Notes: generated by a model from the sequence alone, not told the origin. Positions 1-11,239 are shown, counted from the stretch's first letter. The stretch: 64,000 nucleotides of DNA from Limnanthes douglasii subsp. nivea (GCA_036936605.1 JAUPFV010000001.1:115948771-116012770), one strand, 5' to 3'. Numbers and translations are program-made.

Positions 1-740
1 CTTTTCACTACTTTAAATTCTCTTGGTAGACTTTCTGTTCTTAATTCACTCACTACAACTTTAATTCACACCAATTATAAGCCTCGTGATTTTTGTATTT
101 TGGATACATACAAAATATGTGGGGATTGGTACGTGTGAACACCTCATAAGGTCTTAGGGCTCTAGATGATGGACCAACACTACTCTCTCCCGCTGCAGAA
201 GGAGAAGAAGAATGAGTATTAGGATGGTCCACTCAGCATATTTCTCATGGTGATTATGTTTTTGAATATGGAAGTAGGATCACTAGATAGAATAAACTTT
301 TGTGATGGTCGTATGGAGGACGTTGAGCACTCACGTACCCTCCTCATTGACTTTTTTGTAACCATTTATACAAAAAATATAGTTTATGAATAAGAGAAAT
401 AAAACATAAAATATAGTTTATACTCTAAAACTATATGTCTAGTATATGAGTGTCGCACGACGTATAAAACGATTCAACAATACATATAAGAAAGCATGTT
501 GAAAATCATATGAATGGTAGCAAAATTAGTGCACAAAATTGCATAAAATATAATTATACCGTCATCATTTTTGCGCACATCATGTGAGGAAAATTATCTA
601 TTTCTCAAGGGATTTTACGATAATATGCATCACTGTCGAGCGACATGTGCGACTAAAACACATGTAATCACACGACATGTGCAACGAATATCAGAACCCA
701 AATTCAAAATCCTAAAAACCTAACTCACTCAAATCTGAAC

Positions 741-745
<5 letters not shown>

Positions 746-783
<38 letters not shown>
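746..783. repeat. (TA)n microsatellite
   Basis: An uninterrupted run of about 19 TA dinucleotides, seen directly. Confidence 0.95.
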
Positions 784-786
<3 letters not shown>

Positions 787-909
787 TTATAAACGTAATT
801 CTATCAATTCCACACAATAATGAATAAACAAATTGTCAAATAAACAACTAAAAATATAAGAAAATCAATTGTTTCTAAATAAAATTTCAAACGTAAATAA
901 GTACTATCA

Positions 910-1050
910 AACCTAAAATTTTCAAGACACTTTATATAGGGAACATCCAAAACCCTAATAAGACGACATGGAAAGAAAATAACCTAAAATTTTCAAGACA
1001 CTTTATATAGGGAACATCCAAAACCCTAATAAAACAACATGAAAGAAAAT
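910..1050. repeat. 71-bp tandem duplication (2 copies)
   Basis: Copy 1 is 910-980 and copy 2 is 981-1050. Both begin aacctaaaattttcaagac and end gaaagaaaat. They differ only by a few substitutions and a 1-bp indel near the 3' end, so the duplication looks fairly recent. Confidence 0.9.
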
Positions 1051-1228
1051 AAGCATAACGTAACACGATCTCACCAAATATGGACGCAATCTAACTTAAA
1101 TTGCTACGTAAAATACTTTTATAATCTAACTAAATTATTTTAAAAAACACGCGAATAAGAGTTGAACCTTTAAACATTATAATTTAAGGTCCAAATTTTG
1201 TGATGGAGGCTACAAGCTCCTAAACGCT

Positions 1229-1955
1229 TAGAGCTGTCAACGGTTCTAGGAACCGAGAACCAAAGCGGAATCGGACTGATAAGAACTGGACCGAGAACTA
1301 GACCAAACTTTAGCGATTCGATTCGCGGTTCCATCTTAAAAACTAAAACTGATAAGGAACCAAAACAATAAAACCGGTTTGGAGCAGATCCGATAAAATC
1401 AATAAACCGGTAGAACCGATTAAGAACCGAACCAATAAAACCAGTATACCGATAGAACCAATAAAGAACTGAACCGATAAAATCGATAAACCGGTAGAAC
1501 CGATAAGGAATCGAACCAATAAAATCGTTAAAACCTATTTTTATTTTCATTATTAATTTTTTATACATTATATTACCAAAATTAATAGTTAATTACTATT
1601 TTTTGATAAAAATCAAAGATTAATTTCTAATCTTTAATTTGTATGTTCTTTATTTAAGTTAAAGAATTAAAAATTAAATTATAATTCTATTTATTTACTT
1701 TTAAGTGGACTGAACCAGACCGATAACGGACCAAACCGAATCAGAAACGAACCGAATTTGGACCAAACCGAACTCGGACCGAACCGGAACCGGAACCGAA
1801 CCAAATTTGATCAGACCGGACCGTACCAAACCGAAAACTTAGCGGTCTAGTCCGGTTCCAAAAAATAGCTTAGCGGTCTGGTCCGGTCTGAATGAATAAG
1901 CTTAGCGGTCCGATTCCAAAAAAACCCGTACCGAACTGGACCGATTACACCCCTA
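1229..1955 (-). mobile_element. hAT-like non-autonomous transposon 1, GGTTCGG-rich
   Basis: The ends are degenerate inverted repeats: the left begins tagagctgtcaacggttc, and the reverse complement of the right begins taggggtgtaatcggtcc. Between them are long quasi-repeats of ACCGAACC/GGTTCGG and an AT-rich centre (about 1540-1700). The block with 'cttagcggtc' motifs lies near the right end, whereas in the copy at 2569-3220 its complement lies near the left end, so this copy is inverted relative to that one. The flanking 8-mers (taaacgct and gacatact) match at only four positions, so the target duplication is poor. The TAGGG-type ends and 8-bp target size of the sister copy suggest the hAT superfamily. 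The long open frame inside is only translated repeat. Confidence 0.6.
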
Positions 1956-2568
1956 GACATACTCTTGAAAATTGTTGGCTTTGCCGAAATGTTCAATTTG
2001 AGGACCAATTACTCTCAATTCTGATACCCGAATGTATAACAAAAAAAATTCATTTGTCTACCGCGCAAAATAATTGTGGACATTCTCAACTACTTCATAT
2101 ATTATCCACTATCATACAACGTAGAATAGTTAAAACCTTATATGTAGTTGGTTCGCATCTGTGTACTCATAAACACATAATTAATAGTAAATATAATTTG
2201 TGTTAAAGTTACGCCAACAATCTCAAAAAATTGAATTTTATACCAAATCGTTTTGTAAACAATCTATAATAATTAAATGTGGAATGTACGCAACAAGTCA
2301 ATACTTGTAGAAAGCACAAAAACGAAATCGATGATCACGTGTGTCGTATCACTTGTCTGAAGCCACAAGTAATAATTATGCTCTTTCAATTTTAATTTCA
2401 GATTAAACACCTTTACCAACATCATGATGGTTTTAGATCTGCCGTAAACGTTTTTTGGATTATGCTTCTTTAAACCAACCTATTTCTCCATAGAACGCGA
2501 ACAAAATAAATATAAACCACGAACTAGCTTTTCTTCATCCGCTTTGAGTCAACAAACTTACGAATAGC
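1956..2568. other. Intergenic spacer between the two hAT-like copies
   Basis: No gene is recognised. A 104-codon open frame at 1892-2206 starts inside the upstream transposon and has no family resemblance I can see. Confidence 0.5.
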
Positions 2569-3220
2569 TAGGGCTGTTATCGGTCCGGTTCGGACCGGAC
2601 CGCTAAGCTTTCGGTTCTAATTTTTGGAACCGGACCGAACCGCTAAGCTTTCGGTTCGGTTCGGTTTGGTTCCGGTTTCGGTTCGATCCGAGTTCGGTTC
2701 GGTCCGAATTCGGTCCGGTCCCGTTTCGGTCCGGTTTCGGTCCGGTTCCGGTCCGGTTCCGTCCACTTAAAAAAATAAAATCAATTAAAATTGATTTTTA
2801 ATTATTTTTTTATTAAAATAAATGATATAAAAACTAAAGTTTATAAGTTTATCTTTCATTTTCTTAAAAAATTGGTAATTAACTATTAATTTTGGTATTC
2901 TAATTTATAAAAGAATATATAATAATAATAATAAATAATCGGTTTTAACGGTTTTATTGGTTCGATTTCTTATCGGTTCTACCGGTTTATCGGTTTCATC
3001 GGTTCGATTCCGTATCGGTTCCTTCGGTCCTATCGGTTCGGTTCCTTATCGGTTCTTTCGGTTTATCGGTTCTATCGGTTCGATTCCTAACCGATTTTTT
3101 GTTTCGGTTCCATATCGGTTTTCGGTTTTTAGAATGGAACCGCGAACCGGACCATTAAAGTTTGGTCCGGTTCTCGGTCCCGGTCCGGTTCTCGGTTCCG
3201 GATAACCGTTGACAACCCTA
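2569..3220 (+). mobile_element. hAT-like non-autonomous transposon 2, GGTTCGG-rich
   Basis: The left terminus reads tagggctgttatcggtcc; the reverse complement of the right terminus reads tagggttgtcaacggtta. The two ends form an imperfect terminal inverted repeat. The flanking 8-mers are cgaatagc (2561-2568) and caaataac (3221-3228), identical at six of eight positions, as expected for an aged 8-bp hAT target duplication. Subterminal GGTTCGG arrays flank an AT-rich core. No transposase is present. It is about 650 bp and lies in opposite orientation to the copy at 1229-1955. Confidence 0.7.
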
Positions 3221-3228
3221 CAAATAAC

Positions 3229-3829
3229 CATCTAACCAGACACAAGATTCGCAGTTGTGTTTTCTAATTTACAACGGTGAATCACCAATGAGCAGCTAGT
3301 GCATCATTCAGAAACGATTTTAATTTAAATTTTTTATACATTTTATTTTCTTCAAAAGTTTCTGATTTATTTTTTGATTCCAATTTAATATTTTTCTTTG
3401 GTAATCAGTTATAAATCTATAATATCTGATCATATATATTTTATTTTATTTTAAAATAAACATTTAATAATTTTGTTAAACTGGATAATACTGTATATGT
3501 CAAAATGATATATTGTATAAAAGTAGTAGTTTTGGGAGTTTCGTTTACGTGGTAATGTTCTTTTACCCGTGTCTTTCTATGATTGGCATGTAGTTTCTTT
3601 TAAAATCAAATTAACAATTTAGATATAAACTTTTTTATCATGACAATATTAGACATAAAAACGAAATATGATTATTACAAAATCGATACAAAATTCGTAC
3701 AGAATTAACAAAAAGCTGACCAATATGCAGCATAGGTAAAAGGTAGTAAAAGAAAAACAAAATGAAAATTTTAATTCTTTTTGTTTCAAACAGCTAAGGC
3801 CCTCGAGAAAAAATTGATAGCCTTTTTCA
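3229..3829. other. AT-rich spacer; left edge of the UGT segmental duplication
   Basis: No gene is seen up to about 3710. From about 3712 the sequence matches 9885-10110 downstream of the UGT pseudogene: both contain gtagtaaaagaaaaacaaaa and then a 'gtttcaaac-gctaagg-cctc' block. This is the 3' flank shared by the two UGT copies. Confidence 0.6.
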
Positions 3830-5236
3830 CTATTCTTGTAGCCTACCTTTTAAAAGCTCCAGAAATCTACCAATGTAGTGTTCCTGGTGTAACTCAATAT
3901 CACTAAATATAGCTCCAACATCTCTAGCCTTAGCCCTTAGTCCTTCTCCTTCTATAGACAACATTGCATATCTAAGTGATTTGGCTATATCATCCCTGCT
4001 AAATGACCCATCTTCAGCTTTCTCCACTTCAACCGCGAGTTCTTTCTCGACCAGAAGCCTCGCATTCAACGGTTGGTCTATTATAAAAGGTAGCACAACC
4101 ATACAATGCCCAAACTGTAATGTCTCAATCACCGAACCCCAACCGGAGTGAAACAACGATCCTCCTATTGAATTATGCGCTAAAATCTCCTTCTGTGGTG
4201 CCCAGCCCACACTCACAACACCCCTCCCTTGTGTTCGATCACCAAAGCCTAATGGCAATGCATCAAGATCATCATTAGCCCAATCAGGTTTCTTCAATAC
4301 CCACAAAAACGGAAGTTTAGATAGCTCTAAACCATATGCTATTTCGAATATTTGATCTTTGCTAAGTTTACACTCACTACCAAAACTTACAAACACAACC
4401 GATTTATTTGCTTGCTCATCAAGCCACTTAAAGATCTCACCCCATGAGGAGTCACTGCGGTCGATATTGTTTCTTAGTTTTTCTTGAGGCAGTACACCGA
4501 TAGGAATCACCGGTTGTTTCGTATGTTCCCTGAGTAAATTTAAGTACTTGGATTCAAACTCAGTACAAGTACGTACAGCAATAGCTTGGCACGAATCGAG
4601 AATCTTGGCAGCACGATGTGCATTGGTTCGATTAGTACCGTTGGATTCATAAAAAGTATGAAAAGCCAACTCCGCTTCATGCTTTTTGTACGCAATGGAA
4701 GATGGTAACTCAATACATTCAGGCGATGACATAAGGCTTTGAGGAGAAGAACGGACTGTCTTCTGACCTGCCTGAAAATCAGGAGAACCGAAAAACGCCA
4801 ATGTCGCAGCTGAGAAAACTGAAAAGTAACAAACAGGGATCTTTTTTGCTTTAGCTATATCTACAGCCCAGTCAGATAAGCCGTCGATAATGATCCAGTC
4901 CGGTGATTGTTCAAGTACAATGTTTTTAAAAGGTATTTCAAGAAGATCATAAGCCGCTTTCAAGATAGGAATTTTATCGACAGGGACATCGACAGTTGCT
5001 TCGGCACCTTCTGGTAACAATGCATTGTACAAATCTGGAAATGGAATCTCTAAAAAGTTTATAAGATGCGATAAAGTTTTGGGGATCTTTGGTAATCTCT
5101 GAATGATTTTAGGAGTTGATACATATGAAACTTTAACTCCGGTTTTGGCTAAAGCTATTGAAAGTTGGTAAAATGGCATTATATGTCCAAATGCAGACCA
5201 AGGCAGCACTAAAACATGAAGATCTGTCTTCGTCAT
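3830..5236 (-). CDS. UDP-glycosyltransferase, UGT91-type (group A), intact and intronless
   Basis: A cytosolic family-1 glycosyltransferase that would move a sugar from a UDP-sugar to a small acceptor. UGT91/group-A members often add a second sugar to an existing flavonoid, terpenoid or saponin glycoside; that acceptor class is inference. The open frame extends ten codons upstream to a TTG, which is not a credible plant start, so I take the first ATG at 5236, giving 468 residues, a normal family length. Visible features are the N-terminal acceptor-side motif PWSAFGHIMPF with catalytic His18, the partner aspartate Asp118 in PDWIIIDGLSDW, and the 44-residue PSPG donor box at about 345-388. The box opens WAPQKEILAH, contains HSGWGSVIE and closes with DQ. 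The glycine in HSGWGS, where many UGTs have Asn, also occurs in UGT91 relatives. A TATA-like tatttaaa lies at about 5320-5330 upstream. Two decayed relatives lie at 10.1-11.9 kb. Family placement is from remembered motifs; the exact substrate is unknown. Confidence 0.92.
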   Translation of the reverse strand: MTKTDLHVLVLPWSAFGHIMPFYQLSIALAKTGVKVSYVSTPKIIQRLPKIPKTLSHLINFLEIPFPDLYNALLPEGAEATVDVPVDKIPILKAAYDLLEIPFKNIVLEQSPDWIIIDGLSDWAVDIAKAKKIPVCYFSVFSAATLAFFGSPDFQAGQKTVRSSPQSLMSSPECIELPSSIAYKKHEAELAFHTFYESNGTNRTNAHRAAKILDSCQAIAVRTCTEFESKYLNLLREHTKQPVIPIGVLPQEKLRNNIDRSDSSWGEIFKWLDEQANKSVVFVSFGSECKLSKDQIFEIAYGLELSKLPFLWVLKKPDWANDDLDALPLGFGDRTQGRGVVSVGWAPQKEILAHNSIGGSLFHSGWGSVIETLQFGHCMVVLPFIIDQPLNARLLVEKELAVEVEKAEDGSFSRDDIAKSLRYAMLSIEGEGLRAKARDVGAIFSDIELHQEHYIGRFLELLKGRLQE

Positions 5237-5548
5237 TTTTACTCTCTTACTTTTTTCTTGAAACAAAAAGAAAAACCAAGCCCAAAGTTAGATATGGATT
5301 CAAAATGTTGCATGAAGTACTTTAAATACTAAATAATACAAAACGTATTTATGTTAATTATAGCTACATTAATCAAAGTCAGTTGTAAGTATCATGAGAA
5401 ATATAACCTATCTTCTCGTCAATGTTTTAAAGTCTAACGTTTAGCATTCATTATTGAGCTTTAATATTGCTAATTACTAATTAGTAACTTCAATCATGTT
5501 TTGAAACTTTAAAGAAAGCCACACAAATGTGGAGGAGACAACAATCAT

Positions 5549-5616
5549 ATAATAAAGACCCAAAAAGAAAACTCACCATACGATACCATAAGCTCCTCTG
5601 CCAATCGGGCGGATAG
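5549..5616 (-). pseudogene. Duplicated fragment of MPK4 exon 1/intron 1 border
   Basis: These 68 bases match 16013-16080 at 64 positions by eye. They include 40 bases of kinase exon 1 coding the P-loop segment (IGRGAYGIV) and 28 bases of intron 1, with the GT donor still present. The fragment lies between the UGT start and PBF1, immediately left of the PBF1 promoter palindrome. No other kinase exon is nearby, so it is a dead fragment left by duplication and deletion, or copied in during repair. Confidence 0.85.
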
Positions 5617-5617
5617 A

Positions 5618-5645
5618 ATATGGGCCTTAAATCCAAGGCCCATAT
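5618..5645. promoter_or_regulatory. Palindromic pair of site-II (TGGGCC/GGCCCA) elements upstream of PBF1
   Basis: The arms atatgggcctt (5618-5628) and aaggcccatat (5635-5645) are perfect inverted repeats around a 6-bp spacer. TGGGCC/T 'site II' elements are known TCP-bound promoter elements common in plant ribosomal, proteasome and mitochondrial genes. The pair lies about 195-220 bp upstream of the PBF1 ATG. Function here is inferred from motif and position. Confidence 0.6.
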
Positions 5646-5839
5646 TAATCAACTCAAAGCTAAAGCCTCATAGAAATTTGAGTGAGATCTTCATCTACCT
5701 CATAGGGGGCATAGGCCATATTCATCTGCGACTCTATTCCATTTTGTTTCTTCTCGACAAAGCCAGTGAGATCCACATCTCTGTCCCATTCGTTTTCGAA
5801 TTCGATCCCTCTATTCTCTCTCTTTGTCGCGCAATCACG

Positions 5840-8800
5840 ATGACCAAAGAACATGGATGGTCTCCGTACGATAACAATGGCGGGTAAGAGACTATTTGAA
5901 ATTTTCTCTTTGGACTGTCAATCTATATAATTTTTGTTTGATTTTGTGTTGCTGTTGTGTTTTGCAGAACTGTTGTTGCTGTTGCTGGAGCTGATTACTG
6001 TGTCATCGCTGCCGATACTCGATTGTCGACCGGATATAGTATCCTCACACGTGACTACTCTAAAATCTATAAGCTGTAAAGTTCTTTGCTACTTATTTTT
6101 GTTTTAAATTCGTTTTTATTTCCATATTTTGCTTTGGAGAACTAGATGCCTAGTTTGCTGTGATTTTGAGCCAGGTAACTAGGGTTTGAGTATTGGATTG
6201 CTCAAGTTTGTAGTGATTTGGAGCCCGGTAACTAGGGTTTGAGTATTGGGTTGCTCAAGTTTGTAGTGACTTGGAGCTAGGTGGTTTGGGTTTGATATTG
6301 GATTGCTTAAGTTTGTTGTGATTTGGAGCTAGATGTTTTGGGTTTGATCATTGGGTTGCTTAAGTTTGTTGTGATATGGAGCTAGGTGTTTTGGGTTTGA
6401 TCATTGGGTTGCTTAAGTTTGTTGCGATTTGGAGCTAGGTGTTCTGGGTTTGATCATTGTGTTGCTTAAGTTTGTTGTGATTTGGAGCTAGGTGTTCTGG
6501 GTTTGATCATTGTGTTGCTTAAGTTTGTCGTGATTTGGAGCTAGGTGTTTTGGGTTTTGATCATTGGGTTGCTTAAGTTTGTCGTGATTTGGAGCTAGGT
6601 GTTTTGGGTTTGATCATTGTGTTGCTTAAGTTTGTCGTGATTTGGAGCTAGGTGTTTTGGGTTTTGATCATTGGGTTGCTTAAGTTTGTCGTGATTTGGA
6701 GCTAGGTGTTTTGGGTTTGATCATTGTTTTGCTTAAGTTTGTCGTGATTTGGAGCTAGGTGTTTTGGGTTTTGATCATTGGGTTGCTTAAGTTTGTCGTG
6801 ATTTGGAGCTAGGTGTTTTGGGTTTTCATCATTGGGTTGCTTAAGTTTGTCGTGATTTGGAGCTAGGTGTTTTGGGTTTTATCACTGGGTTGGTTAAGTT
6901 TGTGATTTAAAGCTAGGTGTTTTGGGTTTTGAGTATTGGTTGTCAGGGTTTAAAAACGATCATGCACAATATGACAATTTTTTTTTCACTGCTACAGTGC
7001 TACTTCAAGCACTACTTTCAGTAGCATCCATTAATGAAAACCCTGCATTTGTCTCTTAAGTGACGTCAATGGCTGCTGTCTTCACCATAACTTGATTTCT
7101 AATCAATCCCTCCATAAATCTTTTAATACAAAGTTTGCCCCTACATTATCAAAATCCCTTTTTTTCACCAGATGATTGATTTGGCGGCAGTGCCACCAAG
7201 TTAGATCTGCACTGATTGAACCAGACAGCAGCAAACCATTTATGTGTTCTTTGGTCCGGTAATATTGCAAAAATTGTCCAGAGGGGCGGAAGTCTAAATT
7301 AAGCTGATATACATTAATAAAGCTTAGGATTATTGTTGGGATATGTGGTGTTATGTTTTATTTTGTTGGCATTTGTAAGCTGATTCTCGTTACTGATAGA
7401 GAATGTATTTTAATTTTTTTGTCTAGTTTGATTTTCTACTCTTAAGGGTTTTAAACTTTTTGAAGTTTTGCAGAGGCGACGAAGCCGTACTTGCCTCTTC
7501 GGGCTTTCAAGCTGATGTTAAAGCATTACAGAAGCATTTGAAATCAAGGCACTTGGTGAGCTTTCTTTTAATTATTTTACAAGAATTTATGATGAAAATA
7601 ATATTCCTAAAGACCCCACGAATATTTGAGGGTTGTGAAGGAAATATTCTTATCTATGACGAAAATAATATGCTTAAAGACCTCAAGTACGCGCCGACTG
7701 TTTAGGTCTCAAGATAATAGTCCCTTTAATATCGAACGTAAAGTTACTGGTGATTCAAATTCGTGAATGTGCAAATTTGCTGCAGTTTAATTTATTATAC
7801 TGTTTTCATGGTTATTTCTATTTTTGTTGATTTGCAGGTTTATCAGCACCAGATGAACAAACAAGTTACCTGCCCTGAAATGGCTCAGCTACTGTCAAAC
7901 ACCCTTTACTTCAAACGTTTCTTTCCTTACTACGCATTCAATGTTCTCGCTGGCCTCGACAGTGAAGGTATAGATTGGTTCTATCTAGCGGTTATCTAAA
8001 GAGCCCTATTAGTTTGCTATTACATCCCATTTTCTATCTTGACCCATTCTGTGATTGAGTTAACACTTATACTATCCCGTTATCTTTGTTTTTTTATAAA
8101 ACCTTAACTATAAACTCTAGAATACCCGACTGAGTAGTCTAAATATTATAATTACTAGCGAGGGTAGTATTAACACATCTCATTAGACGATCGCTTCGAT
8201 CTTTGTACTGCTGCTTGTGTCCTTACATAAAATATAAAAGTGTATTTTTTTTATTTTTTTTTTTAATTTTAACTTCCAGGAAAGGGATGTGTTTTCACAT
8301 ACGATGCAGTTGGGTCCTATGAAAAGGTCGGATATAGCGCCCAAGGTTCTGGTTCTACTCTCATAATGCCTTTCCTAGATAACCAACTCAAGTCTCCTAG
8401 CCCTCTCTTACTTCCGGCCCAGGTTTGTTCATAATTTTCTTTTATGTACTGATCTGTATCGGTCCTGCTAGATTTGGAATGCATATTATCCATAATGTAT
8501 ATTCTTTCAGGATTCTGTGACTCCACTCTCTGAATCTGAAGCAATCGATTTGGTTAAAACTGTTTTTGCTTCCGCAACTGAGAGAGACATTCACACTGTA
8601 AGTTACACAATACAGATCATCCCTCTGATTTCATTATGTGCATTTGCTGAATGCCAATAAAATTATCTATTTGCCAACTGGATGAACTAAATATATGATT
8701 GCCATCTTACCAAACTATTCAATTCAGTATCTTGGAATTTGTGCTGATCTGTCTTTTGCACTTGAAAACTTTTGTTTTTTCTATATATCCTCTTTTGCTT

Positions 8801-9314
8801 GCACGGTGACACTTTCCAGCATGTTTGTGCTACATATTTTTTTCTTCATTTTTAAACAAATCCAGTAGCTTTTGTTTCTCTATGGCTTCAAAGTAGAGTT
8901 ATACGTTCACGACACCTATAAAATTTATGATTATATGCTTCCTCCATGGATTCTAAGATGTATTGGTCTCTCTTATTGAATTTCCAAGTCACTCTATATT
9001 TGGCCAAAATTAGGAATTCTATTTATTGGAGTTCTGTTGCCAAAGACCAAATCAAAGCATCATTTGGTGTCCCTTGATTCCATGGCGTGTTATACTGTCC
9101 ATCTTGTTTTGGTTGTTTGATGTGGGAGTCTCAATCAATCAGTCATAGAGATTCCGAGGGCTTTGTTTTTGTTTGGATTAATACAACAAATGAGATATTT
9201 ATCTATGGAATAAATTGACATGTCATTACTTTTGTATAGGGAGACAAGCTCGAAATCCTAGTTATGAAAGCAGATGGCATTCGAAGTGAATTCATGGAAC
9301 TCAGGAAAGATTGA
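5840..9314 (+). CDS. PBF1: 20S proteasome subunit beta type-1 (beta-6, PBF), complete 7-exon gene
   Basis: A non-catalytic beta-ring subunit of the 20S proteasome, in cytosol and nucleus. Exons: 5840-5883, 5968-6075, 7474-7555, 7838-7967, 8280-8422, 8511-8597 and 9240-9314 (TGA at 9312-9314). All introns are GT-AG, all junctions keep frame, and the sum is 669 nt or 222 residues, matching the remembered Arabidopsis PBF1 length (about 223). The product begins [15 protein letters not shown] and continues with [81 protein letters not shown] and a C-terminal LRKD. There is no catalytic N-terminal Thr propeptide site, as expected for beta-6. Intron 2 (6076-7473) is expanded by a minisatellite. The gene is divergent from the UGT, and a site-II palindrome lies upstream. 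No disabling change was seen. Confidence 0.96.
6160..6945. repeat. 53/54-bp minisatellite in PBF1 intron 2, about 15 copies
   Basis: The unit contains gatttggagctaggtgtttt, then gggttt(t)gatcattgggttgcttaagtttgt. About 15 copies run head to tail. The first three or four and the last one are the most divergent; central copies are nearly identical. From roughly copy 7 to 12 units alternate between a 53-bp form (gggtttgatcattgtg) and a 54-bp form (gggttttgatcattggg), a two-unit higher-order pattern. The array is wholly intronic and leaves both splice sites untouched. Confidence 0.93.
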
Positions 9315-10074
9315 GCCTCAGGACCAATGTTGTTATAAAGTTGGAGTCCTGCCTATAAACATTTGTATTTGCTTTTTTCTATGTTGTGAACTGACCTTTT
9401 GAGCTTCTTGGTGTTATTTAACCATACCCCTCTTTTGCATAACTAATTGTCATCTTGGGTTTTCTCTACTTAGATAAGTTGATTTCAGTACTTAAAGATA
9501 GTTCAGTGGAATCTGTTATAGTTTCTTATGATAATTAAAATGTGTGCGCTTTTTCAATTTGCTCTGTCTGAGTATATATATGTGTTTTTGCCACTAATAG
9601 AACCACAGGAACTAAGAAAAAAAATTGAGCTGAAAGACGATGGATTGCGAAGAAAGAGTGTGAAGGAGTGTGTCTATGCTTTAAATTTGGTTATTTTTTA
9701 TGAAGTTTAATTTGTTTCTTAAATCAAAGGCTACAGGTTCATGGTTTGCTTCAACATTTCGGTATTGGATCTGGCTATGCTTTTTGAAGTTGCATGTCTC
9801 GGCTTTTGCTTTTGGATTGATCTTTATCATCATAATCTGTTATCCTCCAGATTAACCACCCACTCATCATCACAACCGAACTGATCCATATACAGCACAT
9901 GTAAAAAGTAGTAAAAGAAAAACAAAATGAAAATTTTAATTTATAATTGTGGCATAGAATCGAAAAGGAATATTAAATGTCTAATTTCAATAAGTCCTCT
10001 AATGTAAAAAATAATATAAAAACATTGTTTAATTGAAACGTTTGTACTCTGTATCTGAATTTTGTTTCAAACGG
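9315..10074. other. PBF1 3' UTR and spacer to the UGT pseudogene
   Basis: It follows the PBF1 stop; the first few hundred bases are probably its 3' UTR, though I cannot place the poly(A) site. From about 9880 it is homologous to the 3' flank of the intact UGT (3712-3830). No other gene is seen. Confidence 0.5.
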
Positions 10075-11220
10075 CTAAGGTCCTCTAGACATAAATGATA
10101 GCCTTTTACACTACAGCCGACCAATGTATTAGTGTTCTTGGTGTAACTCAATATCACTAAATAAGCCTTAGCCCTTAATCCCCCTCCTTCTATAGACACC
10201 ATTCATATTTAAATGATTTCGGCTATATCATCCCTGTTGAATGACCCATCTTCAGCTTTCTCCACTTCAACTGCGAATTCTTTTTCGACCAGAAGCCTCA
10301 CAATTCAACAGTTGGTCTATTATAATGTCTCAATCACCGAACCCCAACCGGGATGAAATAACGACGATCCTCCTATCAAATTATGCGCTAAAATCTCCTT
10401 CTGCGGTGCCCAGCCCACACTCACAAAAACTCTACCTTGTGTACGATCACTAAACCCTAATGGCATTGCATCAAGATCATCACTAGCCTAATCAGGTTTC
10501 TTCAATGCCCACAAAAACGGAAGTTTAGATAGCTCTAAACTATACCCTATTTCGAATATTTGATCTTTGCTAAGTTTACACTCACTGCCAAAAGTTACAA
10601 ACACAACCGATTTAGTTTCTTGCTCATCAAGCTACTTGAAGATCTCAACCCATGAGGGGTCACTGAGGTGGATGTTGTTTCTTGATTTTTTTTGAGGCAG
10701 TACACCGATAGGAATCACTGGTTGTTTCGTATGTTTCTTGAGTAAATTCAAGTACTCGGATTCAAACTCAGTACAAGCACGTACGGTGATAGCTTGACAC
10801 GAATCAAGAATCTTCACCACACGGTGTGCGTCGGTTCGATTAGTACCGTTCGATTCGTAAAAATTATAAAAAGCCAGGTTCTCTTCGTGCCTTTTGCACG
10901 CGATGGAAGATGGAAACTTAATACATTCAGGCGATGACATAAGGGTTTCAGGAGACGAACAGACCGTCTTCTGACCTGCAATATCAGGAGAACCGAAAAA
11001 CGCCACTGTTGCAGCTGAAAAAACTGAAAAATAACACATAGGATTTTGTTTTTCTTTAGCTATATCTACAGCCCAATCAGATACACCATCAATAATGATC
11101 CAATCTGGTCATTGTTCAAGTACAACGTTTTTTAAAGGTATCTCAAGAAGATCATAGGCTGCTCTCAAGAAAGGAATTTTATCGAAAGGAACATCAACAG
11201 TTGCTTCTGCACCTTCTGGT
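10075..11220 (-). pseudogene. UGT91-type pseudogene, C-terminal three quarters
   Basis: It aligns with the intact UGT (3830-5236) from about residue 75 to the C-terminus. Lesions seen: a Trp codon turned to TAG at 10634-10632 (the KWLDE position), another at 10490-10488 (the PDWAND position), several small deletions near the 3' end, and other frame changes. Both Trp stops are C-to-T changes on the plus strand. The longest surviving open part is 10632-11039. Homology stops abruptly at about 11220, where a different UGT copy begins, so the N-terminus is missing. The shared 3' flank shows it arose by segmental duplication. Confidence 0.93.
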
Positions 11221-11239
11221 TATAATTAACCGACAAGCT

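Larger units (their letters stand above)
1..1228. other. AT-rich intergenic sequence, no gene seen
   Basis: No open frame on either strand looks like a conserved protein. The stretch holds a TA microsatellite at 746-783 and a 71-bp tandem duplication at 910-1050, listed separately. The rest is A/T-rich unique-looking sequence. Confidence 0.6.

Noticed and set aside
1170..1568. 132-codon minus-strand open frame
   Set aside because: It is translation of the GGTTCGG-type repeat of the hAT-like element; the same applies to frames at 2957-3205 and 3046-3231.
5237..5266. Ten extra N-terminal residues of the UGT open frame
   Set aside because: The codon at 5266-5264 is TTG, not ATG. The first ATG is at 5236 and gives a normal N-terminus close to the catalytic His.
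6160..6945. Repeat array as a CRISPR or coding repeat
   Set aside because: The units are contiguous, intronic, shift frame (53 or 54 bp) and have no spacers.
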